NCBI RefSeq assembly: GCF_024355225.1 | Contig: NZ_VCNH01000008.1 | Span: 2,790,001 to 2,854,000, forward strand | Source of the DNA: Roseovarius sp. M141 | GTDB taxonomy: Bacteria > Pseudomonadota > Alphaproteobacteria > Rhodobacterales > Rhodobacteraceae | Length of the DNA: 64,000 nt | Direction of reading: 5' to 3' | Part shown: one piece after another, positions 1-8,142 of the stretch | How positions within the stretch are numbered: position 1 is the first letter of the stretch | Layout: each line of letters begins with the position of its first letter | Translations under genes and position numbers: made by a program | Notes under the pieces: model-generated | Seen by the model: only the letters and a program-made list of their open reading frames with translations | Told to the model about the DNA's origin: nothing | Database searches by the model: none

Positions 1-234
1 CATGTCCAGCAGATCCCCGTGCAGGCCGGATTGCGCATCGGTCCACTTGCCTGCAGCTCCTTTGCCATTCGCAGGTCCGGAAAGAAGGACATACATGGAC
101 CGCCCTGGAGCATTCTGAACATCACCGACAATCCAGTAGTGCCCCTGCCTCCTGCCGTTTGAAAGGTAGTGGCGGCACACGGCCTCGGCGTTCTCGGCAA
201 GGCGACGGGACAGTTCTGCGGCGGGGCTGTGCAT
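1..234 (-). CDS. Toprim/DUF7146-type protein, N-terminal part (runs off the window)
   Basis: The minus-strand frame is open from an ATG at 234 to the window edge and gives 78 residues of the N-terminus. A strong ribosome site (AGGAGG five bases before the ATG) fixes the start. The visible protein begins MHSPAAELSRRLAEN and contains CRHYLSNGRRQGHYWIVGD and GPANGKGAAGKWTDA. This resembles the N-terminal region of the DUF7146/Toprim primase-like proteins carried by alphaproteobacterial plasmids and integrative elements. The catalytic Toprim part would lie outside the window. It is the next gene downstream of the parB-like gene on the same strand, about 100 bases apart, which is the usual order in these islands. 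The family assignment is from memory of sequence similarity. Confidence 0.7.
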   Translation of the reverse strand, partial: MHSPAAELSRRLAENAEAVCRHYLSNGRRQGHYWIVGDVQNAPGRSMYVLLSGPANGKGAAGKWTDAQSGLHGDLLDM

Positions 235-331
235 ATGGACCTCCTTCAGCAATAGACAAAAGTAGGGGCCCGCCATTGCTGGCGGACCCCTGTGGCCGGG
301 CCTCTTGGAGGGGCCTCGACCTCCTCGAAGG

Positions 332-2452
332 TCACTCGGCGGCTGTCTTGGCGAAGGCGTCCGTGGTGACGGGATCATCTTCGTCCAATGACTCGGGATC
401 TCCGATAGCCGGTTCGCCGCCGTCTTCCGCCGTTTGCCCTTCGCCTGCGTCGGTATCGTCGTCCGAAGCTCGTTCATCGACGGTATCGACCAGTTCGAAT
501 GCTGGGCCATCGTCCTCCGGCAGAGGCGGCGTCCGCAGCGGTTCGGGCAGCCAGCCGGTGCCGGAGAGCAGGTCCTCGGCTGCCGTCACCATCTCGGCCT
601 TCTTCAGCCCGGCGATCCGGTCAGAGGCGTCCTCGCCCTTCGCCTCGTGAACAGCCTCGAGGATGCGGGCCTTGGTCACGCGACCGAGATAGCTGTCACC
701 GGTGACCACCCAGCCTGCCTTGGCCATATCGAGCCCGACGGTCCCGGCCAGAACATCCGCATGCGCGATCGCGCGGGGTCGACGCTGGTAGGGATCGTGG
801 ATGGCATTCACGCTCATCGCCACGCAATGGGCGAATAGCGCCTCGCGGCTGCAGCTGTCGAACTCGGTCAGCGCCTCCCAGAGATCCTCCGACGCCTTGG
901 GAAGGTTGCGCGCCCAGGTCTCGTGCCGCTGGTCGATGGCCTGCGCATAGGCCGTATCGCCAAGGCCCGGCACCTGCGACCCGAACGCCGCGTTGCGCGG
1001 TTCGATCTCGACGCAGCTGTCGAGGCCATAGCGGTAGAACAGACGGAGCGTCATCGCATGGAGCGCCGCGAGGTAAGCGACCTGCGGGTCCTGCGCCAGC
1101 GCATTGCGCAGCGCCACCGTACGATGCGCCGTCAGTTCCATAACAAGGCGGTCGGAGAGGGGTTTGAGGCCGTCTTCCTCCTCTTCATCTTCGACGGCGG
1201 ACGAGACATTAGCTTCCGCATCTTCGACGATCGCTGTTTCGGCACCGACGTCACCGTTCTCTTCCAGTTCATTAACCGGCTCGTCCTCAGCCCGGACATG
1301 GCCGCGTTCGACGCGAAGCCGCCCGGAGCTGTCGATGCTGACGAAGGCACCCGCGAGGGCCAAGTCTTCTGCCTCAAACCGGATCGTGCGGTCCTGCAGC
1401 GCCTCCATCGCGGTTTCGATCTCCCCGAGGCGCGCGTCGACCTCATCGGGCAACTCATCCGCCTCCGCATGTTCCGCTTCGAGCGCGTCGTATTCGGCCT
1501 TCAGCGCCTGATAGTCGGCGGCCTCAGCGTCGCTCATCGGTTCCGCCGCGCCATGGATGCGCCGCATGCCGAAGGTGTGCCCATAGGGAAAGTCGGTGTC
1601 GACCTCGACCCACTTCCAGCCCTCGGCCCGGATCACTTCGGCCTCATCGGCCAGTTTCTCGGTCACCATGACGTCGAGCAGGCTGGCGTCCTGCAGCCAG
1701 CCGCCATCGTCCTGCTGGAACAGATCGCGCAGGATGTCGCCCCCGGCCTCGACATAATTGTCGAGCCCGACGAATTGCGCCCGCTTGTCCGAAGCCCGCA
1801 CCGCGCCCTCGGTCAGCATCCGGCGGATCTCGTAGGGTTGCTTGGAATAGTGCCGCTGCAGCGCCTCCCAAACCTGTTCCTGCCGCGCGTGATCGGGGTT
1901 GACCGTGAAGGCCATGAGCTGGTCGAGCGTCATTTCCTCCTCGGCGTAGACGTCATGCAACGAAGGCGCGACTGCGGCGAGCTTCAGCCGCTGCTTGACC
2001 ACACTGGCCGAGACGAAGAAGGCCGCGGCGATCTCCTCCTCGGTCCGGCCTTTCTCGCGCATCGCCTGAAATGCGCGGAACTGGTCCAGAGGATGCAGCG
2101 GTGCGCGCTGGATGTTTTCGGCCAGGCTGTCTTCTTCCGCGAGGCCGTCCATGCGCACTATGCAGGGCACGAGGGCGGTCTTGTTCAGGCGCTTCTGCTT
2201 CACGAGCAGTTCCAGCGCCCGGAACCGCCGCCCACCGGCAGGGATTGAGAACATACCGGTCTCGGCACCGTTGTCGTCCAGCACGGGCCGCACGGTGATC
2301 GAGGCCAACAGCGTCCGCCGGGCGATATCCTCGGCCAGCTCCTCAATCGACACGCCCGCCTTGATGTGGCGCACGTTCGATTGGCTGAGCATCAGCTTGT
2401 TGAAGGGGATGTCGCGCGAAGCGCTGAGGGTGATCTTCTGTTGCTTGGTCAT
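332..2452 (-). CDS. Large ParB/RepB/Spo0J-type nuclease-domain protein
   Basis: A 706-residue ParB-like protein of the type found on alphaproteobacterial plasmids and islands. Residues about 10-115 form the ParB N-terminal domain, with AGGRRFRALE at 72-81 and ENIQRAPLHPLDQFRAF at 112-128. A helix-turn-helix follows at about 135-160 (RTEEEIAAAFFVSASVVKQR). The C-terminal half is long, with Glu/Asp-rich linkers and a very acidic tail. Classical ParB is about 300 residues, so this is the elongated class that lacks a parA neighbour. The frame is open further upstream to 2527, but the ATG at 2452 has GGAG eight bases before it. A role in DNA binding or element maintenance is inferred from family; no parA or parS site is visible here. 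Confidence 0.88.
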   Translation of the reverse strand: MTKQQKITLSASRDIPFNKLMLSQSNVRHIKAGVSIEELAEDIARRTLLASITVRPVLDDNGAETGMFSIPAGGRRFRALELLVKQKRLNKTALVPCIVRMDGLAEEDSLAENIQRAPLHPLDQFRAFQAMREKGRTEEEIAAAFFVSASVVKQRLKLAAVAPSLHDVYAEEEMTLDQLMAFTVNPDHARQEQVWEALQRHYSKQPYEIRRMLTEGAVRASDKRAQFVGLDNYVEAGGDILRDLFQQDDGGWLQDASLLDVMVTEKLADEAEVIRAEGWKWVEVDTDFPYGHTFGMRRIHGAAEPMSDAEAADYQALKAEYDALEAEHAEADELPDEVDARLGEIETAMEALQDRTIRFEAEDLALAGAFVSIDSSGRLRVERGHVRAEDEPVNELEENGDVGAETAIVEDAEANVSSAVEDEEEEDGLKPLSDRLVMELTAHRTVALRNALAQDPQVAYLAALHAMTLRLFYRYGLDSCVEIEPRNAAFGSQVPGLGDTAYAQAIDQRHETWARNLPKASEDLWEALTEFDSCSREALFAHCVAMSVNAIHDPYQRRPRAIAHADVLAGTVGLDMAKAGWVVTGDSYLGRVTKARILEAVHEAKGEDASDRIAGLKKAEMVTAAEDLLSGTGWLPEPLRTPPLPEDDGPAFELVDTVDERASDDDTDAGEGQTAEDGGEPAIGDPESLDEDDPVTTDAFAKTAAE

Positions 2453-2669
2453 CGGGATATCTCCGCGACGGGCCAGCCGGGAGCCACTCTCCCGACCTCC
2501 AAACCCGTCACGGAAAACCCGGCCCACCTCTCACTCTAAGAAGCGATAGATCGAGATCAGACAGCCGGGAAAGGCGGCTCTGCGTTGACCTATTGACGGT
2601 TGAATCTGATCAAATTCTGCGCGAACATCCGTATAGGCGTTTGCCCATTGCATAAGGAACGCCACATAC
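2453..2669. promoter_or_regulatory. Divergent intergenic region between parB-like gene and low-GC cassette
   Basis: This is the junction between GC-rich island DNA and the AT-richer cassette. It holds TTGACC and TTGACG hexamers around 2585-2600 that could serve as a -35 element for the + strand cassette, but no convincing -10 was found. AAGGA near 2651 lies about 12 bases before the cassette's first ATG. The parB-like ribosome site is at its left edge. Confidence 0.3.
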
Positions 2670-3455
2670 ATGCGTAACGATAAGGATAATCTTGCTGACC
2701 ACCAAATGCGAGTAGATGCTGAGCGAACGCTAGGGCAGATTTTTGAACTATTGGGTCAAGTAAATATACTGCACGATGCAGTGCAAAGTATCGATCTGCG
2801 TCAAGCTCAAGTGATGGCTGCACTTGGCACCAATATTCGGCAACGTCACCGCATTGTAGCACCATTGATATCAAATGACTTTGATCAGCTGCAACCAATG
2901 CTGGATGAATTATCCACGACGCTCAAAGAAATTGATGACCAAATCCCTTCCGATTTTGCTGCGGACATTCCCAGCGATTTTACGATAGGGGACAGCGAAG
3001 TGTTTTGCTTTGGTACTGTGCATAAACTGCTGGAACAAAAGCCCATTCTAAGAGGATTTGCTGAAGCGGTTAAGAGCGAGCCTGTTGGCTCCACTCAATC
3101 GCGAAAGTTGGCCTTTTGCCTGATATCTATCCCTGGACTGAAGGAAAAATTGTGCCGCGAAAATCACGGCCATTTTGGGTATCACTACCACTACTTGGAC
3201 AAAGATGAACGTAGGTCTGACACTGTTCTCACTTTCGGAAATCCGCAGGCCGGCACGAAGGGAGTTACGCTGTTTTTTGAGAAGCATGCGATAAAGAAAG
3301 CTGGCTTTGTGGCCAAGATGAACTTGTGGGGCAACAAGAAACGGATATCCACATACGCGACTTGTGCGCCGGACCTCAAAAAATGGCCGCTTTCTGAGTT
3401 CAAACGGCCAAGCATAGATGCCTCGCCTCTTTGGTCAAATCGGTCTGCACCCTAA
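2670..3455 (+). CDS. Unrecognised protein, first gene of a low-GC two-gene cassette
   Basis: A 261-residue soluble protein that I do not recognise. It has no signal peptide or membrane segment. Residues about 10-100 look helical and Gln/Asp/Leu-rich, compatible with a coiled coil. The second half contains GHFGYHYHYLDKDERR and LTFGNPQAGTKGVTLFF. Its codons are clearly AT-richer than the flanking parB-like and DUF932 genes, suggesting separate acquisition. It ends two bases before the ATG of the PD-(D/E)XK gene, so the two are almost certainly co-transcribed and probably act together. Placement inside a conserved island backbone suggests cargo such as defence, but that is inference; no motif in this protein itself supports a function. 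Confidence 0.7.
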   Translation: MRNDKDNLADHQMRVDAERTLGQIFELLGQVNILHDAVQSIDLRQAQVMAALGTNIRQRHRIVAPLISNDFDQLQPMLDELSTTLKEIDDQIPSDFAADIPSDFTIGDSEVFCFGTVHKLLEQKPILRGFAEAVKSEPVGSTQSRKLAFCLISIPGLKEKLCRENHGHFGYHYHYLDKDERRSDTVLTFGNPQAGTKGVTLFFEKHAIKKAGFVAKMNLWGNKKRISTYATCAPDLKKWPLSEFKRPSIDASPLWSNRSAP

Positions 3456-3457
3456 GC

Positions 3458-4699
3458 ATGAGAAACATATTCGATAACTACTCCCAAGCAGAAAACCAGC
3501 TTACACATGCGTTGTTCACCGCGTTGGACAATGATCGCAACCTGTTGGGTTCCTTTGTCAAAGACATCTGCGGCAGCAAGCATCCCAAACCGTACAAACT
3601 GCATTTGTCAGTCCAACGTTATCCGTATTCCAACCACTACGATGAAATCGAAATAGATGACCGCAACATACCGGATGCGTGGATTTTTGACGACGAAGGC
3701 TTTACTCTCGTTTTTGAAGCTAAGATCACCGCTACATTGACCCAAATACAACTTGTCGGTCACCAACGTGTTTCAGCCAAACAGGGTTTTGACGACGCAA
3801 CCTTTTTCACCATCGTTGCAGATAGTAACGCCAAGAGTTTCGATAGCTGGAGCGAACTCAAGTGGTCGAATATTTACCTGTGGTTGCGGGACAAGTCCAA
3901 CAGTTCAACATGGGCTAAACACGCTGCTGAATACTTTGAAATATTGGAGGCGCGGATGCTGGAGCACGGCAAATTGGGCAATGCAGAAATCACCGCGTTT
4001 GATGGTTTTTCGTCGCATGACGATGGGTACAGCTACCTTGTTGCCAAATCCGAACTGCGCAAAGCCATGCAAGAACTGCGTAAAGACAAAGACTTGGTTA
4101 CCGCACTTGGCATGGACCCAAGCAATTTGGGACGTGGCGCAATAACGGGGAAATCTGAACAGCGAGTATGGGACTACCTCGCCATAAATAGTGGCTTTGA
4201 CACTGCTAACTTCACTGATTTCATGCATTTAACTCTTGGGCTGCATTTTGATGGCGTTGAAGCGATGGTAACTGTTCCAAACGGTTTTGCGACACAACCC
4301 AAGAATGCATTGAAAGCACTTGGCTTGGACGGCTTTCGCGACATCTGTTTCCAGATACTTGAGAACCTCAAACCACTCCTTGATGACGAACCCAATGCAG
4401 TTCCAACAATGCGTAGTGTTCAACGAAGATATCCATCGCAAAGATCAATTCCTTTTTTAGATGCGGAGCTTGAATTTGACCTTAGAACTGCGTTCAATAC
4501 CGGACATTCAGCGAAGCACCAACCACAATGGCTTGACGCTTTATACGATGTCTTTGCCAACAAGCGTTCAAACTATCAGTTTCAAGTCGGTGTCGTGTTT
4601 AAGCACAATAGTTGCGAGAGTATGAAATTTACCAAATCATTGAAGCTGCTGGCGAAAAGCTGGATTGCATGCGAGCCACTGATCTCAGCTGCAAAATAG
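3458..4699 (+). CDS. Putative PD-(D/E)XK nuclease-fold protein, second gene of the cassette
   Basis: The protein has 413 residues from the ATG at 3458, two bases after the upstream stop; an in-frame start at 3431 would overlap the first gene and is less likely. The N-terminus carries the motif order of PD-(D/E)XK nucleases: AENQLTHALFTAL at 11-23 (Glu12), PDAWI at 72-76 (Asp73), LVFEAKI at 84-90 (Glu87, Lys89), then a Gln/His helix QIQLVGHQ at 96-103. The C-terminal 300 residues are unassigned. No membrane segments are seen. The gene is low in GC like its partner. A DNA- or RNA-cutting role, for instance in phage defence, is inferred from the fold motifs and the island location. It could instead be an inactive relative; the motif reading is by eye. 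Confidence 0.7.
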   Translation: MRNIFDNYSQAENQLTHALFTALDNDRNLLGSFVKDICGSKHPKPYKLHLSVQRYPYSNHYDEIEIDDRNIPDAWIFDDEGFTLVFEAKITATLTQIQLVGHQRVSAKQGFDDATFFTIVADSNAKSFDSWSELKWSNIYLWLRDKSNSSTWAKHAAEYFEILEARMLEHGKLGNAEITAFDGFSSHDDGYSYLVAKSELRKAMQELRKDKDLVTALGMDPSNLGRGAITGKSEQRVWDYLAINSGFDTANFTDFMHLTLGLHFDGVEAMVTVPNGFATQPKNALKALGLDGFRDICFQILENLKPLLDDEPNAVPTMRSVQRRYPSQRSIPFLDAELEFDLRTAFNTGHSAKHQPQWLDALYDVFANKRSNYQFQVGVVFKHNSCESMKFTKSLKLLAKSWIACEPLISAAK

Positions 4700-4736
4700 G
4701 CGCTGGCCTTGCACAACTTTTCTAATTGTTTGATAT

Positions 4737-4764
4737 TTAACAGACAAGAACAGCCATCTGTTAA
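4737..4764. repeat. Inverted repeat after the low-GC cassette
   Basis: TTAACAGA at 4737-4744 and TCTGTTAA at 4757-4764 are exact inverse complements separated by 12 bases. The repeat sits 38 bases after the stop of the nuclease gene, in AT-rich DNA. It could form a weak terminator or mark the cassette boundary. No T-run follows, so a rho-independent terminator is not well supported. Confidence 0.4.
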
Positions 4765-4872
4765 CTCCTAACCCAAAGCGTTGATCGTGGATCAGACCAA
4801 GAGAGCATGCCAGAATTCTCAAAGCAGATTAGGGAGGCGGCCCGTTCCAGAACCACCTCCGAACCAAACAGC

Positions 4873-6069
4873 CTACACGACCTTCTCCAACAACACCTTC
4901 GCCTTTCCCTCCATCACCAACCGCGCGTCCTGCTGCGGTTTCGACCGGGCCACGGCGGTTATCCCCTGCACGAAATCGAAGACACTCTCGGGCGGGCGGC
5001 CTTCCTCGGCCAGGACCGTCTCGACGATACGACCTGTCTCCGCCTTCGAGAACCCGCGCTTGCGCAAGAATTCTTCCCTGTCTTCGTCTGTTCGCGCGAC
5101 GATATTCTCACGTGATGCCCGGATGCCGTCGATGAAGGGCGCGGGCGAGGAGTTGGCAAAGCGGGTGAGTGCCGAGGCAGCCTCATGGGCGAAGCGGGGC
5201 GCCGCATATTTGGAATGCCGTATCTTGATCTCCTGGAAATCCTCGACGCCCCAGAGGTTACGGTTCTGGCAGACCGCACGCAGGTAAAAGCTGGCAATGC
5301 CAAGGGTCTTGGCCCCGACTTCAGAGTTCCAGCAATAGAAGCCGCGGAAATAGAGGTCCGGCGAGCCATCAGGCAGCAGCCCCGCCTCGATCGGGTTCAG
5401 ATCGTCGACCAGGAAGAGGAAGACGTCGCGGTCCGAGGCGTAAAGCGTGGTGGTGTCCTTGGTAATATCGACCCGCGGGTTGTAGATGCCGGTCGACCAA
5501 TCGAGTACGCCGGGAACCTTCCAGCGCGTGTCGCCGGTGCCGTTGCCCGCGATGCGCTGAACAGCAGAGACAAGCTCGTGATCGTAGATGCGGCCATAGT
5601 CTGGCCCGGTCACGGCACGCAGTTCTGTGCGCCCGTCGCCGGTTTCTAGTGTCTTGATCTGTTCCGCGCGGTGGTTGGTCAGCCCGTATTGCAAATTGAT
5701 CCCCGCCAGCGGTGCGGGAAGCTGACGCAGATAGGCGGCGGGCGCGCCGACGAGGCTGGCGAGTTGGCCAAAGCTCCAATGCGTCGGCGCGATGGGTTCG
5801 TCGGCACCGGGCAGGACGAGCCCCAACTTCTCAGGGTTGTCGCGATGCGCCTCGACCCGGATCGCTGCACTCTCGACAGTGCGCGTCCGGCTCCGTTCCG
5901 CGCGACCCTTGACCGACGCGAAGAGATCGTCGAGCGACAGGTACCGCTCGTCATCCGGCCGAGAGAACCACTCCGATGATACGCGGTCCAAATTCTCACC
6001 GCGTGACACATCCACCTTATAGCCGCCGCTGGTGTCGGGGCGAGCATCGAAAACCTGTTCCTGAATCAT
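4873..6069 (-). CDS. DUF932 plasmid/phage-like protein
   Basis: A 398-residue protein of the DUF932 (phage/plasmid-like TIGR03299) family, widespread on plasmids and integrative elements. Characteristic stretches are THWSFGQLASLVGAPAAYLR, VTGPDYGRIYDHELV and LYASDRDVFLFLVDD. The frame is open to 6291, but the ATG at 6069 has GGAGG seven bases before it and begins at the conserved N-terminus. No catalytic function is established for the family. In related islands it lies between the integrase end and the ParB/Toprim genes, as here, but in this window the low-GC cassette separates it from the parB-like gene. Codon use is GC-rich like the other backbone genes. Confidence 0.88.
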   Translation of the reverse strand: MIQEQVFDARPDTSGGYKVDVSRGENLDRVSSEWFSRPDDERYLSLDDLFASVKGRAERSRTRTVESAAIRVEAHRDNPEKLGLVLPGADEPIAPTHWSFGQLASLVGAPAAYLRQLPAPLAGINLQYGLTNHRAEQIKTLETGDGRTELRAVTGPDYGRIYDHELVSAVQRIAGNGTGDTRWKVPGVLDWSTGIYNPRVDITKDTTTLYASDRDVFLFLVDDLNPIEAGLLPDGSPDLYFRGFYCWNSEVGAKTLGIASFYLRAVCQNRNLWGVEDFQEIKIRHSKYAAPRFAHEAASALTRFANSSPAPFIDGIRASRENIVARTDEDREEFLRKRGFSKAETGRIVETVLAEEGRPPESVFDFVQGITAVARSKPQQDARLVMEGKAKVLLEKVV

Positions 6070-6349
6070 GGGAAAACCTCCACGACGGGCGCCGGAAGCC
6101 TCTCCTCCAGCCTTCAACCCGTCACGGCTCCCCTGCCCGCCTCTCTCTTCGGCCATTGGCAAGATATGTTTCTCAAAACCGCCGATTTGCTCCTGTTTCT
6201 GTCCTATTTGTTCGCCACCTTTCACCGCCGGGACTTTTCCACAACGCGCCAAGGTCCGCGAACCCCGCCGATTACCGCCGCCCACTCGCATTGATCGAAT
6301 TCGGCACCAGGCTCACGATATGGTCCAGAAAGATTACCGGGTTGGACCA

Positions 6350-6610
6350 ATGAACACGCTTTTTCTCTTGATGGCTCAATATGATGGACGCGCGGTCATA
6401 CCGGTCGACGCGGTCTGCAAGGACTACTTTTCGCATCTGACCTTGCCCAAATTCCTTAGAAAAGTAAGTGCAGGCGAAATCGATCTGCCACTGGTCCGCT
6501 CCGAGCGTAGTCAGAAAAGTGCAAAGGGTGTTCATCTCTCGGACTTGGCCACCTACCTCGACAAACGGCGCGAAGTCGCCCTTTACGAGCGTGATGCCTT
6601 CAAGGGGTGA
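6350..6610 (+). CDS. PrtN-like (pyocin activator family) small regulator
   Basis: An 86-residue protein starting MNTLFLLMAQYDGRAVIP and containing DYFSHLTLPKFLRKVSAGEI and KGVHLSDLATYLDKRR. This layout matches the PrtN (pyocin activator) family. On alphaproteobacterial islands such genes commonly sit beside a site-specific integrase, and here a decayed integrase follows on the same strand. The chosen ATG at 6350 matches the family N-terminus; longer upstream readings overlap the divergent DUF932 gene. A role as an element-encoded transcriptional activator or excision regulator is inferred from family and position. The ribosome site is weak. Confidence 0.75.
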   Translation: MNTLFLLMAQYDGRAVIPVDAVCKDYFSHLTLPKFLRKVSAGEIDLPLVRSERSQKSAKGVHLSDLATYLDKRREVALYERDAFKG

Positions 6611-6873
6611 AACAGTAGTTCCCCTACTGCGCATCAGCCTCAGCATAGAACTACCGCCCGAAATGGATGACCGGGAAAACTCCTGCCGTCATCAAGCGCA
6701 AATTTGAAACTTTCAGAGGCATTCTGGGGGAAGAAGAGGTCTAGCCGGGCCGCAGCAACCAAAGCTCGGGCCGCATCCGAACAACTCACTGAAATTGAAC
6801 GTTAAAAATTTCGAGCGCGGAAGCATGCAGCCGTTTTGCGATGGCGAGACTCTAGGTCAGAGGCGGGACCGAC

Positions 6874-6905
6874 TTACAACATTTTTTACAACACGAGTTA
6901 CAACA
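6874..6905 (+). repeat. Three TTACAACA direct repeats with exact 12-bp period
   Basis: TTACAACA occurs at 6874-6881, 6886-6893 and 6898-6905, each start 12 bases after the previous one. The intervening four bases vary. Such helically irregular but evenly spaced direct repeats resemble arm-type integrase sites or activator-binding iterons. The position between a PrtN-like gene and an integrase relic supports a recombination or regulatory role, but this is inference. Confidence 0.6.
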
Positions 6906-7060
6906 TAGCCTTACTGATTTGAAATATATACCGCTTTTCTAAATGACCGTCCAATCCATCATGGGGGCGACAGACAGACGAGATGCGCTTGATACTTCTG
7001 ACAGGTTATATTTTTCAGACACTTAAAGGCCCCTCACTTTCGCCATATTCCCGCTCATTC

Positions 7061-7130
7061 TGTACCAAATACGCCGAATTCGACACCGTACCTGGCACAA
7101 TGTATCAAATAGGATACCCATGTACCAAAC
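7061..7130 (+). repeat. TGTAYCAAAY repeats just upstream of the integrase relic
   Basis: TGTACCAAAT (7061-7070), TGTATCAAAT (7101-7110) and TGTACCAAAC (7121-7130) are spaced 40 and 20 bases apart. A weaker partial match (GTACCTGGCA) lies near 7088. They end a few bases before the first recognisable integrase codons, so they may be arm-type binding sites or operators of the integrase gene. Confidence 0.5.
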
Positions 7131-7142
7131 AAAGAGGCGGCC

Positions 7143-7692
7143 ATAAGCTCGATCACCACGCGCAAACGCAAGGATGGCAGCGCCGGTTAGATGGCCTGCA
7201 TGCGCGTGATGCGAGAGGGCCGTAATTATCACGAGACAAAGACCTTTGACAGACGGCCAGCGGCCACCGTCTGAATAAAGAAACGAGCGCGAGAACTCGC
7301 AACGCCGGGCGCAATCGCCGAGGTCAATGTGGCAGCCCCATCGCTAGCCAAGGCGATTGATCGCTATACGGCTAAAGCGGTCAAAGAGAGTGTCCGGACG
7401 AAGGCTCAAGCTCTCAGAGCAATCAAGTCGCATCCGATCGCGACATGTCCTGCTCCACCATCAAATCCAAGGACATCATTGCATTCCTTCAACCGCCGAC
7501 CGCCCAGACCCAAATCGTCGGAAACCATGCCAGCCACCTTACGTCCATATTTGCGATAGCAAGGCCAATGTCGGATGCCCCTGCACGACCGGGAAATGAG
7601 AGCGGCGATACCGGTCGCGCGCCGCATAGGCATCATCTCGCGCTCCGCTCGCGTCATCGCAAACCGACCCTGGAAGAGTTGGCGGAACGCGA
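7143..7692 (+). pseudogene. Decayed site-specific (tyrosine) integrase, N-terminal half only
   Basis: Conceptual translation across frames recovers the N-terminal half of a phage-type integrase. The pieces are ITTRKRKDGSAG then a stop at 7188-7190, MACMRVMREGRNYHETKTF, a second stop near 7272, KKRARELATPGAIAEV and AKAIDRYTAKAVKESVRTKA. After a frameshift near 7442 comes STIKSKDIIAFLQ and NHASHLTSIFAIARPM, and after another shift LHDREMRAAIPVARRIGIIS and PTLEEL. These match the SAM-like arm and core-binding domains of island integrases. The catalytic domain with R-H-R-Y is missing. The relic stops where the merR gene's 3' end begins, so the merR/MFS block replaced or truncated it. It is not functional. 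Confidence 0.78.
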
Positions 7693-8073
7693 CGCAAAGT
7701 CCATAAGGCGCGTGAACTTCGGACAGTCCATATGCGTCTTTGCCGGACAATCCGCTACATGCCGGATCGCATCGCGCAGCCGTCTCAGCCCACGGATCTG
7801 CTCGTCAAGCGCATCGGCGCGCAGGTGCAACTCGGCGCGCGGCAATTGCGGCGAGCCGTCCTTGGCGAACATGCCCTTGATGTCATCAAGCGAAAACCCA
7901 GCCATTTTTCCCAATGAGATCAGCGCAAGCTGTGCCGCCACAGGCGTATCGAACTGCCGTCTCAACCCGCGGCGTCCGACCGACCGGATCAGCCCGATTT
8001 CCTCGTAATAGCGCAACGTCGAGGGAGGGATGCCGCTCTGTTTTGACAAAACTCCAATATCGAGAAATTTCAT
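7654..8073 (-). CDS. MerR-family transcriptional regulator
   Basis: A 139-residue MerR regulator. The N-terminal winged helix reads LDIGVLSKQSGIPPSTLRYY then EEIGLIRSVGRRGLRRQFD. A dimerisation helix follows, then ADCPAKTHMDCPKF with two Cys eight residues apart. This differs from the four-Cys iron-sulfur cluster of SoxR. The start at 8073 was preferred over 8085 because it matches the family N-terminus. The gene is divergent from an MFS exporter, with a perfect 20-bp palindrome between them, the classic arrangement for a MerR-type activator of a drug pump. The last dozen residues lie over integrase-relic sequence, so the natural C-terminus may have been altered at the junction. The inducer is unknown. 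Confidence 0.85.
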   Translation of the reverse strand: MKFLDIGVLSKQSGIPPSTLRYYEEIGLIRSVGRRGLRRQFDTPVAAQLALISLGKMAGFSLDDIKGMFAKDGSPQLPRAELHLRADALDEQIRGLRRLRDAIRHVADCPAKTHMDCPKFTRLMDFASRSANSSRVGLR

Positions 8074-8078
8074 GATTG

Positions 8079-8098
8079 ACCTCAAGTCGACTTGAGGT
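8079..8098. promoter_or_regulatory. Perfect palindromic operator between merR and MFS genes
   Basis: ACCTCAAGTCGACTTGAGGT is a perfect 20-base palindrome five bases upstream of the merR start and 44 bases before the MFS start. It differs only at the centre from the CCTCAAGTtaACTTGAGG soxbox type bound by SoxR-like MerR proteins. It is the likely binding site of the adjacent MerR protein. Confidence 0.8.
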
Positions 8099-8142
8099 GG
8101 CAGGATAGTTGCCTACTGCCATAAATGACAAGAGAAATCACC

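Larger units (their letters stand above)
6611..7142. other. Non-coding region between prtN-like gene and integrase relic
   Basis: I see no credible gene in these 530 bases. The region holds two clusters of short direct repeats (6874-6905 and 7061-7130), which lie where attachment and integrase arm sites would be expected in an integrative element. AT-rich stretches around 6880-6940 could hold a promoter. No clear att core or tRNA end was found. Confidence 0.5.

Noticed and set aside
923..2248. Long open frame on the + strand opposite the parB-like gene
   Set aside because: It is the antisense shadow of a GC-rich gene; its Arg/Leu/Asp/Gly-heavy composition has no family resemblance while the minus strand reads as a clear ParB-type protein.
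7445..8008. 187-residue + strand frame overlapping the merR gene
   Set aside because: Its first part is one frame of the integrase relic and its second part is antisense to merR; it is not a single gene.
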